64,000 nt of DNA. It comes from Limnomonas spitsbergensis (taxonomy: Eukaryota > Chlorophyta > Chlorophyceae > Chlamydomonadales). The translations under genes were made by a program, and so were the position numbers. Location of the stretch: positions 6,200,001 through 6,264,000 of the forward strand of contig JAYJMM010000123.1 in the NCBI GenBank assembly GCA_037349105.1, written 5' to 3'. Below are positions 55,119 through 64,000 of this stretch, one piece after another; positions within the stretch are counted from its first letter, which is position 1; every line of letters starts with the position of its first letter. The notes beneath the pieces are model-generated. The model was not told where the DNA came from. It searched no databases and saw only the letters and a program-made list of their open reading frames with translations.

Positions 55119-58100
55119 ACCGTACTGCTCTCCTGTCAAGCGGCTTCGGAGCCTTGCTGGACTCCTGCCTGCATGTCCTGGGCAGCCCGACAGAACGGCC
55201 GCCGCAGCTGCTCTCCGCCGCCACCCTCGCCGCCACCTGCTGCCTAAGGCTGGGCCAGCCCGCGCGGGCGCTCAAGTTTGCCTCCAAGGCCTGCTTTATG
55301 AAGCCTCAGGTGCGGCGCTGGCAGAATTTATTTTTTCGTGACTCAGCTACATGTCAGCTACACTCTGGCAACTGGCCGGAGGCACCATTTGTTGCCAGCC
55401 CTGCTGCTTTGGCCACCAGTTTTAGGCTGGTCCAGGTTTGGTCTTAATTAGGCCTTTGGCGGCCGCTGGGCGGCCTGCTTAAGTTGGACTTGAAGCCGAA
55501 AAAAGAAACACTGGGTGCTGGGCAACACTGACCGACCCACTTCTCACAACTCTCTACCAACTGGGGAGGGGGGTTCATGGTCACTGTCGCGAGCTGATCC
55601 TTTCTGATGTCGCCTCTCCTGCTCCAGCCTGCTGTGCTGGGCAGTGCGGATGCGTGGGGCACTGGGGCAGAAAGAGCCAAGGGTTTTGTTCACCTACCAA
55701 TAGGGCTGGAGAGTGTGGAATAATGAAAACACTGGACCGAAACCGGGTCGTGAACCATCCGTACCCTTTCCCTACTTTCTTGTGCTCTCTACCCTAATAT
55801 TCCTTGGACCCTAAACCCTTAACCCTAAACCCTCTTAAGTGCCGGAAAATGCCAATTTCAACTGGATTCTGCAAGCGAAACCTGACAAGCCAGGGCCCGT
55901 CTGCTGGTCGAGGAGTGCGGGTTTGAGCTTGAATTCTACAACCTGGATCCAAAAGCGTAACTGGATAATGGACCCTCAACTCAGATTCAGGACAAGCCGG
56001 CCCATCAGCTGGTCATGGTGTGCCCGCGGAACTTAGCGTACTAAAATCTGTACCGTAAACCCTGAACTCTTAATCTCAAACCTGACTGGATTGTAAACCC
56101 TGAACCCGGATCCAGGATGAGGCGGCCCGCCAGCTGGTCAAGGAGTGCACGCGGGAGCTTGAGTATGACGGGCGGGTCAAGGGCCTTCAGCTCCTCCTGA
56201 GTCAGAGTGGAGGAAGCCATCAGCCTCATCCACAGGGTGTGTGTGCGGAGGGGGAGGGGGGGGGGGGGGGGAAGGGAGGCCGGGAGGGAGGGTGTGCGGA
56301 GGGAAGCAGTGGGGGGATGGGGTGTGTGCGGGGTGGGGGAGGGCAGCAGGGTGTGTGTGCAGAGGGGGGGGGGGGAGGGAGGCCGGGAGGGAGGGTGTGC
56401 GGAGGGGAGCAGTGGGGGGATGGGGTGTGTGCGGGGTGGGGGAGGGCAGCAGGGTGTGTGTGCGGAGGGAGGAAGTGTGTGGAGGGAGGGAGGGTGTGGA
56501 GGGGGCAGAAGGTGTTTCTTAAGAAGGAAAGGGGGTGGGGCAGGGTGCGTGTGCGGAGGGGGAGCGTGGGGCGGGGTATGGGGCAGGGTTTGTTTGTGGA
56601 GGGGGGAGGCAGTTTGTGTGTGTGGAGGGGGTGGGGAGGTCTTGTGTGCGAAGGGGCATTGTGAGGGGCAGTGTGTGTGTCTATATGGGGTGGGTGTATA
56701 ACAGGTTTTCACAGTTTGTGTTCTGTTCGCATGTTAAAAATGCTGCAGCAGCTGAGGGGCTGCCTTGCATGCAACCCACCTCTGTGCTTAACCCAAAACG
56801 CTGTACCCTAAACCCTCCTCAGGCGCTGCCTCGGCCGTCGCCGGGCTGCTGCAGCAGCTGAGGGGTAGCCTTGCGTGTGACGTCTTTGGCCCTGATGTGG
56901 AGGCGCAGGAGGGCATCAGAGGCCTCATCCTGGACAGCATTGCAAGGGTGAGACACCGGCTCATAATAGTACCGGATACCTATATTATGAGTTTTGATGA
57001 CATCACAAATAAGGATATACGATAATGAGTTGATGACATCACAAATAAGGGTATACGATAATGAGTTGATGACATCACAAATAAGGATATACGATAATGA
57101 GTTGATGACATCACAAATAAGGGTATACGATAATGAGTTGATGACATCACAAATAAGGATATACGATAATGAGTTGATGACTTCACAAATAAGGGTATAC
57201 ATAATAATGAGTTGATAAGGGTATATATAATAATGAGTCATATAATGAGTTGATGACATCATAAATAAGGGTATACGATACAGATAATTTGCCAGTCCAA
57301 GTACCGGTACATAACAGGAGTCCGGTACAGCTTGTATTTATTGAAGGGTGAGTGCCTCCTGTGGCTTGGTGTTGGGCAGTTGCGCCAGAAGGCCACTCAC
57401 ACGAACTGGGACCTCCCAGCTGCACGTGTAATGTTATGGTAACTGGTGCTACGGCCGAACGGGTGGCTTCCTCAATCTACGCCTCAGGGCGTATCGTTTA
57501 CTTATTTATTTATACTCCGTACCTAAACAACTACATGGTGTTCCGCAGTTGCGCCAGAAGGACACAAGCGTGCAGTTTTACAAGAAGCTATTCAGGAGCT
57601 CAGCGAGGGTGTCCACCACGCCTAGGTTGCCTTCCTCCTCCTGCCCTGCTCCAACTTTCCCTGCCCATCTGTATCTGTTTAGGAGCTCAACTAGGGTGTC
57701 CACCTCACCTAGGCTGCCTTCCTCCTCCTGCCCTGCCACAACTTGCCCTGCCCATCTGTATCTGTTTAGGAGCTCAACTAGGGTGTCCACGCCGCCTAGG
57801 TTGCCTTCCTCCTCCTGCCCTGCCACAACTTGCCCTGCCCATCTGTATCTGTTTAGGAGCTCAACTAGGGTGTCCACCTCACCTAGGCTGCCTTCCTCCT
57901 CCTGCCCTGCCACAACTTGCCCTGCCCATCTGTATCTGTTTAGGAGCTCAGCCAGGGTGTCCACCCCACCTAGGTTGCCTTCCTCCTCCTGCCCTGCCAC
58001 AACTTGCCCTGCCCATCTGTATCTGTTCAGGAGCTCAGCCAGGGTGTCCACGCCGCCTAGGTTGCCTTCCTCCTCCTGCCCTGCCACAACTTGCCCTGCC

Positions 58101-61100
58101 CATCTGTATCTGTTTAGGAGCTCAGCCAGGGTGTCCACCCCACCTAGGTTGCCTTCCTCCTCCTGCCCTGCCACAACTTGCCCTGCCCATCTGTATCTGT
58201 TTAGGAGCTCAGCCAGGGTGTCCACCCCACCTAGGCTGCCTTCCTCCTCCTGCCCTGCCACAACTTGCCCTGCCCATCTGTATCTGTTTAGGAGCTCAGC
58301 CAGGGTGTCCACCCCACCTAGGTTGCCTTCCTCCTCCTGCCCTGCCACAACTTGCCCTGCCCATCTGTATCTGTTTAGGAGCTCAGCCAGGGTGTCCACC
58401 CCACCTAGGCTGCCTTCCTCCTCCTGCCCTGCCACAACTTGCCCTGCCCATCTGTATCTGTTTAGGAGCTCAGCCAGGGTGTCCACCCCACCTAGGTTGC
58501 CTTCCTCCTCCTGCCCTGCCACAACTTGCCCTGCCCATCTGTATCTGTTTAGGAGCTCAGCCAGGGTGTCCACCCCACCTAGGCTGCCTTCCTCCTCCTG
58601 CCCTGCCACAACTTGCCCTGCCCATCTGTATCTGTTTAGGAGCTCAGCCAGGGTGTCCACGCCGCCTAGGTTGCCTTCCTCCTCCTGCCCTGCCACAACT
58701 TGCCCTGCCCATCTGTATCTGTTTAGGAGCTCAGCCAGGGTGTCCACCCTGTCTAGGTTTCCCTCCTCCTTTTGCCCTGATCCGACCTGCCCTTCTCATC
58801 TGATACCTGTTTAGGAGCTCAGCGAGGGGGGGATGGACGCCCAGGTTGCCTTCTTCCTCCTCGACGGCTACTCCGCTGTCCTGCCCCTCTTCAACGCCAC
58901 GCACCACGCGAGAGTGTCGGACGTGCTCGTCGCGGCGGGCGTCTGCCAGCTGTACCCTAGCCATAAACCTGCCGCAACAGGATCCGCAACAACGCGCTGG
59001 AGGCTGTTGCTCGGGCCTGCCGATGCCGCGGCCCTGGGACCAGGTGCACTGCTGGCAGCCAGTGGGTGCTCGCGACTGAGGGTCCGCTGGCCCGCCCCGG
59101 TTCTGGAGCGTCTCCTGGCCGAGGTGGTCGGGAGTTTGAAGGTGGAGTCCTGTGCGGGCACCGAAGTGATGGGCGGCTTTGGAGCCGAGTCCCGTGGGGG
59201 AGGCGAAGTAGCCAGCTGTGAGTCTCAGGTTTAGGGTTAAGGGTCAAGGGCTTAAACCCTTAACCCTATAGTCCCGTGGGAGCAGCGAAGTGGCCAGCTG
59301 TGAGTCTCGGGTTTAGGGTTAAGGGTTTAAACCTTTAACCCTTAAGTCCCGTGGGAGCAGCGAAGTAACCAGCTATGAGTCTCGGGTGGCGCATTGGTAC
59401 CCAAATTACCATTTACATTTGTACCAGGGTTGTGACAAAGCCTTTCTCCCCCCTCCTCCCTCCCCTCCACTCCTGCTCCCTACTATTTGTCACTCTTGTC
59501 AACACTTCCACACCTGCTCCCTGACCGAATTGTTTGCTGTGTGAATTTGGCCTACAATGCGACCTACAATATATGCCCCACTCGCTGCTCCCACGGGTCC
59601 CGTGGGAGCAGCGAAGTGGCCAGCTGTGAGTCCCAATGCTGTACAAATCGCAATCGACATATTTGCCCGAGCCTGGCAACCTTCATGTCCCCCCCTATCC
59701 CTTCTATACCTGAACCCTACTGCATCATTTGTCACACTTATTAACACATCCACACACGTGCCCTGAGCCGTTTATTTGCTGTATGAATCCGGCCAACAAT
59801 GCAGTGGATATGATATACATGTTAAGCCCCCCGCTCTTACCATGCAGCCCTCTAGGGTTTAGGGTTTAGGGTTTAGGGATGGCTTCATGTCCAGAGACTT
59901 GCGGACCCTGGGGTGAAGGGTTAAGGATTTGGGACCCCGAACCTAGACCCCTCGGCTTTCAGAAACACAAACTCGCGACATCTGCATGTAATGCTTTTGC
60001 GTGATATTTTTTAAATTCAGCATCGCATCGCATCATATTTCACGCATGGGGCATGCAGATCTCCATCGGGTGTTACTTGTAACAAAAAATCAGAAGGCGA
60101 GGACAAGGGCATACGATGGAAGAATGTAGCGCAGCACCTTTGTGTATCTGCCTCACTCCTCTCCTTTCTGAACCCGCAGGCGCGTTGCAGCTGCTAGCCC
60201 TGGCTGCCCTTGACCCCCACCAGAGGCAGGCGGGTCTGGCCAGATGCGGCAAAGCGGCAGACGGCCCCGGTGGAACGGGCAAGCTGCCGTCCCCAGACGC
60301 TACCTCCGGGTACGGCTCGAGGGACGACCTATTTGCCACAGGCTCGCTGCTGTCCGGATCCAGGGACAGCTCGATCCTGGATCTGGTACAGCTGGATCTG
60401 CTGCCGCTGGATCTAGTGCAGCTTAATCTGTTTCAGCTGGATCTGGGGCCCGCTTGCACTGCTGAGATGGAGCCGGAGGACGGCTCGAACTTGAATGCGG
60501 ACTCCGATCAGAGCATCGCCGCCGCCGCCGAAGACACATGCGGCCGCAGCTGCGGCGAGGCGGAGGAGGCGATGGAGGGGGAGGGCTGCCTGGTTAGCGG
60601 CTGCTCAGTCTACGGCATCGATGGCGGCGGCCCAGCTGGCCAGGAGGACCCAAGCGGCCTCATGGGCGCCGATGTGAACACTGCTTCAGATCCAGCGTCG
60701 GATCCAGCATTAGATCTAGCTTCAGATCCAGCTCCAGATCCGGATCTGTACAATGATGATAGCTTCTACTCAGGCCTGCTGTACGACCTCATCAACAATG
60801 CCACATCTTGCTCGCATTCACATTCGAATTCGAACCAGGATTCGGATCTGGGCCTGCCGCCGTCGCCTTCAGAACAAGATCTGGTGGGTGAAGCAGCTGC
60901 CAGCCGGAACTGGAGTGAGCTGCCCGCTGCCCGATCCCTGCTCGCTGCTGCGGAGCGCGGTAGCAGCGGAACTGGCTGCCACGCGCCCGAGGAGGCGCAG
61001 TGGGACGACCCGTGCGGCCGAGCTTGCTCCTTGGATGAGGATGGGGGCTCGCTGGCGTCTGGCTGTGCCTCTGCATGGCTGGCGGAGGCGCCACCGTCTC

Positions 61101-64000
61101 CTTCCCTTCTTGATGCCGAGGGCTGCGCAGAGGAAGGCAGCCCACTGCATCGCCTTCTGGACGTCGCCCAGGTGACAATCACGGACAGGCAATGCCGCAG
61201 GCTAGAAGGCGATAACCACAAGACAAATGTGGAAAATAATCTGGTTATACCTTAGTCCTTACCAGTACTGTATATCTTTCAGTACAAACCCTAAACCTCA
61301 AACCCCAAACCCTGAACCCTCAACTCCTAAACCGTCATAAGTCTCAACTCGGAACTCCAACCTCCTAACCCTAAATTGTACGCTCTTAATCCCCAACCCT
61401 TAACTCTTAGCACAAAGTCTTGAACACAAAGCCAAAAGCCAGAACCCTGAACCTCGGATGGATCATTGACCAACACTGCGGGTCCCGCTCATCCGCTGCT
61501 GACACTCCACACGGCCACCTCTGATCTGCATGCCTGCTGTACTCTGCTATTCTCAGGCCTCAACTTGGGCCGCAGGCCTGCCCGATGACTCCCTCAGGAC
61601 ACTTGTGCAGCTTCTAGGCAGCTTTGCAAGCGGCTCAGAAGTCGACCGGGCGCTCCTATCGGCCGCGGCGGCGGGCCGGCCGATCCACGCCCTGCTCCTC
61701 CTGTACCACTCAGCACTACAACAAGAGCAGTACGAGCAGTACGCCATGGGCAGTACGACGAGCCATGTGGCCATGACTGCCATGTTGGAGCTGTGCCTCC
61801 GAGACCAAGGGGCCGCCATCCGGGCGGAGGCCTTCGTCACACGGCAGCAGCCTACAACGACAGGCCCTCCTGCAGCGCAATGCGGTGCAACTCCGGCAGT
61901 ACATCCGGGAAACACCGCCAGCAGCAGTACAGACAGCAAGTCTCCTACACCCGCGCGGTCCCGAGTGCTCATTTCTCCCACACCCCTCCTGGGGGAGCTG
62001 CTCCAGGCCGCGACCTGCGCATTGGAGGCCAGCCACGTTGGCAGCACAGATCCTGAGCCTGAGCAGGAGGTCGGCGGCGGCTCAGCAGGCACAACGGCTG
62101 ACGGCGCAAGGAATGGCGGTACAACCGCAATGCTGGAGATGTGGGTGCGGCTGCTGGGTGCTGCCGCCGGCGCCGGGCGGGCGGCAGTGCGCGAGCTGCA
62201 CCGTCGAGGGGTGACGCGAGTGCTGACGGCGGTGCTGGAACAGCACGGCGCGGGTGCGGGCGCGGTGCCTCCGGCGCTGCTCGTTGCAGTGGAGGCGGCC
62301 TACGGGGCGTGCGCCCGTCATTCGCAGGTGTGAACGGCAATAGTGTGATAGGTATTTGTGTGATGGGCTAGAGTGCAACACGATATTGTGATTGGCAATG
62401 GTGTGACCTGATTTAATGTGAATGTGATGTGCCATTGGGAGTAGCTTTGGTTCAAGCTACGCCTCTCCATATTGCTTTAGGGAAGCCACTTCCGATATGG
62501 GCTGAATCAGTGTGCAGCCCAGGTGTCAGAATCCAGATCCCAGATCCAGGTCTCAGATCCCATACCTCAGGTCCCAGATTTTAAGTGTCACAATCCAGAG
62601 AACCCAGATCCCAAGTCCTTGAATCAGGGAATTCATCCCTGGTCCCTCCCGTTCCTCCCGAGGCCTGCTCCTCGGCCCCCCCCCTCCCTCCCTCTAGCAC
62701 CTGTCAATTTACCGAGAAATTTAGGAGTCCAATTTGGCGGAGGAGCTGGGCGGACGGCGCTGCTTGAGAGGGAGGAGAATAGAGGATGTCCCTGGGCTGT
62801 GCCTGAAGCCTTCTCCTTCTCCTACCCTCCCTGGGTATCTGCGAGTCCATGAGGGTGGCTTGCGGGCTTGTAGCTGAATTGAAACTGAATAACTCCAATG
62901 CAAAACTTCTTCCAGCTCCAGCTCATCTGCCAAGACATCAGCGAGTCCAAGCCGCGCTGAGTGTGCTGTAGCTGAATTGTAGCTGAAGAACAGAAGAACC
63001 CCAATATTGAAACCCTCCTTCCCTGTGGCTCCAGTTTATCTGCCAGGACATCTGTGAGTCCAAGTCGGTGGCTGCGCTGAGCGGCATGGCGCTCTTCACG
63101 AGGGAGCCGCGTCTGGCACTGATCTCGCTGGACCGGCTGATCCCGCTAGCGGGCTCGTGTGACACCACAGAATTCACACAGGTCTGTGGGGCTGTCTGGA
63201 TCGGGTTAGGGTTTGGGGTTTCATGATTTAGGAAGGTTCAAATGAATGGCCTTCACACAGGAGTGGGGGGCTGGTTGACTTCGGTAAAGGGTTCAGGGTT
63301 AAAGGTATATGCGAAGCTAACAGCCATTATCCTTAGGGTTTTGGGTTTATGCGAAGCTAACGACCATTGCCATTAGGGTTGAGGGTTTAAGGTGCAAGGG
63401 GGCTGACAGCCATGGCCTTCAGGGTGAAGTATTTAGTAGGGTTTAGGTTATATAGGGGGCTAACAGTCTTTCCCTTAACACAAATAGGGGGCTGGATGGG
63501 TCGATGGGTTCGACCAGGATTAGCCCTCAATGATTTTAACGGTGGTGGACAGCGCGAGAATTAGCTTCATGATGTTGGAAGGCCTGTGACAAAGCGCACA
63601 TCATCAAAGCCTGTGGCTGTACATACATGATCCGCTTGCTCGCTGTCCCTCCGAGAAGACCGTCTGCTGAACGTATCCCCTCCTCCCTCCCCTCGGAACC
63701 ACGTGCAGCAGCTGGCCCGTCCGGGCGGCGTGCTGGCGGCCGCGCACCAGATGGTTGCGATGACGCGACCGTCGGCTGCGGGGCAGTGGGCGGCAGCCGG
63801 GAAGGCAGGAGGAGTGGGACTCGCCAGCGGGCGGCCCGTCCATCCCTGGGACGCCGCCGTCGCCAGGGCAGCTGCGCTGGCTGCCTCCTCCGCCGCCTGC
63901 TCGGAGGCTGCGGGTGCGGAGGGCGCTCCCGGGAGGCCTGTCCCGATGCTGCCTGCTGCCACTGCACCGCTGGACTTTGGAGCGTATCAGTCGGGTGCCT
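55119..64000 (+). CDS. Large unrecognised multi-exon gene, runs off the window (5' end unresolved)
   Basis: Nine plus-strand exons: 55119-55309, 56116-56236, 56823-56947, 57549-57608, 58815-59217, 60180-61171, 61557-62327, 63035-63181 and 63709 to beyond 64000. Phases match at all junctions and give about 1030 residues. The early exons are helical (LRLGQPARALKFASKACFMK; GIRGLILDSIAR), TPR- or ARM-like in flavour. The 992-nt exon is low-complexity and acidic (SDPASDPALDLASDPAPD; repeated LDLVQLDL). Exons 7-9 are Ala/Leu-rich (VRLLGAAAGAGRAAVREL; SGMALFTREPRLALISLDRL) and may be further helical repeats. No catalytic motif, signal peptide or membrane span was seen, so a large scaffold-type protein is an inference. 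The donor after 57608 (AGG|GTGTCC) is weak. Exon 57549-57608 could alternatively be read APEGHKRAVLQEAIQELSEG, but the phases disfavour that. Confidence 0.65.
55858..56040 (+). repeat. Two copies of an exon 5' edge (gene at 55-64 kb)
   Basis: The real edge GATCCAG|GATGAGGCGGCCCG...CAGCTGGTCAAGGAGTGC at 56109 is preceded by CTGGTCGAGGAGTGCGGGTT-type sequence at 55858-55942 and by CCGGCCCATCAGCTGGTCAT at 55978-56036. All lie within telomere-like filler. Confidence 0.75.
56237..56690. repeat. G-rich intronic minisatellite
   Basis: GTGTGTGCGGAGGGGGAGGG-type units; a 110-bp unit is duplicated at 56236-56345 and 56346-56455, then degenerates. It starts exactly at the donor of the exon ending at 56236. 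Long frames here are shadows. Confidence 0.8.
56735..56780 (+). repeat. Partial copy of exon 56823-56947 in the preceding intron
   Basis: TGCTGCAGCAGCTGAGGGGC followed by TGCCTTGCATGCA matches CTGCTGCAGCAGCTGAGGGG followed by TAGCCTTGCGTGT in the exon at 56846-56880. Confidence 0.75.
56985..57270. repeat. 36-bp intronic tandem array
   Basis: GAGTTGATGACATCACAAAT then AAGGRTATACGATAAT, seven to eight copies, two alternating variants (GGATAT and GGGTAT), so the higher-order unit is 72 bp. AT-rich in contrast to its surroundings. Confidence 0.92.
57593..58830 (+). repeat. 87-bp array, about 14 copies, each with acceptor, 13-nt exon piece and GT
   Basis: Each unit reads CTGTATCTGTTTAG|GAGCTC, AGCCAGG|GTGTCC, then a block CTAGGTTGCCTTCCTCCTCC and TGCCCTGCCACAACTTGCCC. 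It resembles the start of the genuine exon at 58815 (GAGCTCAGCGAGG... CCCAGGTTGCCTTCTTCCTC). Because 87 is divisible by three, one minus and two plus frames stay open across the array; the remaining plus frame has a TAG in each unit. The 29-residue minus repeat (TLAELLNRYRWAGQVVAGQE) has no supporting gene context. Confidence 0.93.
59250..59640 (+). repeat. Three copies of the 3' edge and donor of exon 58815-59217
   Basis: The real end GAAGTAGCCAGCT|GTGAGTCTC is repeated as GTGGGAGCAGCGAAGTGGCC + AGCT|GTGAGT at about 59277-59310, 59346-59383 (AGCTATGAGT, donor lost) and 59595-59630. CCCTAAA-type filler lies between the first two. Confidence 0.88.
62825..62965 (+). repeat. Two copies of the 5' edge of exon 63035-63181
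   Basis: The real edge is CTCCAG|TTTATCTGCCAGGA CATCTGTGAGTCCAAG. Copies: 62912-62955 (CTCCAGCTCATCTGCCAAGA then CATCAGCGAGTCCAAGC) and 62828-62868 (CTGGGTATCTGCGAGTCCAT). Spacing is about 110 bp. On the far side, 63255-63285 (CTTCACACAGGAGTGGGGGG) copies the exon's 3' edge. Confidence 0.85.

Noticed and set aside
54607..55341. 244-aa plus-strand frame
   Set aside because: It runs through CCCTAAC-type filler (NPQPSTLNP-like peptide) and then reads the real exon at 55119-55309 in the wrong frame.
57352..58814. 483-aa and 421-aa plus frames and a 389-aa minus frame with 29-residue repeats
   Set aside because: The 87-bp unit is divisible by three and keeps three frames open at once. The array lies between two exons whose phases match when it is removed.
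61969..62340. Minus-strand ORFs antisense to the exon at 61557-62327
   Set aside because: The plus frame has matching splice phases on both sides; the antisense frames are Arg/Pro-rich products of high GC.

Overview
The window is nuclear DNA of a chlorophycean, probably volvocalean, green alga. The grounds are a modular secreted protein with a very long Ser-Pro/poly-Pro tract typical of algal cell-wall (pherophorin-like) glycoproteins, intron-rich genes with G|GTRAGY donors, a divergent H4/H3 pair with 3' hairpins, TTTAGGG-type telomere-like tracts scattered in introns, and LINE relics with a C-terminal zinc knuckle or endonuclease tail. A Haematococcus-like genome fits the very high minisatellite load, but that is a guess from the look of the repeats, not a match I could run.

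Layout: (1) 0.26-3.8 kb, minus strand: a hydroxyproline-rich matrix glycoprotein whose upstream domains lie in phase-1/phase-1 exons. (2) 5.5-6.8 kb, minus: an unrecognised spliced gene assembled from short exons with matching phases. (3) 7-31 kb: almost entirely tandem repeats (heptamer to about 187 bp), an intact-ended MITE at 12.1-12.5 kb, LINE and LTR-like fragments at 16.6-19.0 kb, a 1.5-kb C-rich minisatellite, a 2.5-kb Thr/Pro/His-coding minisatellite that may be an intron, and a few orphan exon candidates. (4) 32.1-33.1 kb: H4 (minus) and H3 (plus) around a shared promoter. (5) 34.9-35.8 kb: LINE 3' end and an orphan terminal exon. (6) 36.5-48.4 kb, minus: a complete 11-exon class I histone deacetylase, predicted 612 aa, with every exon phase matching. 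(7) 49-53 kb: a nest of LINE 3' tails. (8) 55.1-64.0 kb, plus: a large unrecognised multi-exon gene running off the right end.

The most interesting signal is structural. In the HDAC gene and in the right-hand gene, the introns are largely built from tandem, progressively decayed copies of the neighbouring exon edge together with its splice site. Examples are ten copies of a 43-bp unit holding the end of HDAC exon 5 plus its GT donor, four copies of the exon 3 acceptor edge, four copies of the exon 6 acceptor edge, and about fourteen copies of an 87-bp unit holding an acceptor, 13 nt of exon and a GT. This suggests that tandem duplication across exon-intron junctions is a main route of intron growth here, leaving arrays of candidate alternative splice sites.

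The histone pair and the deacetylase are chromatin genes about 3.4 kb apart, but nothing shows that they are co-regulated. Most long open frames in the window lie in minisatellites whose units are multiples of 3 bp or lack stops, and I do not call them genes.
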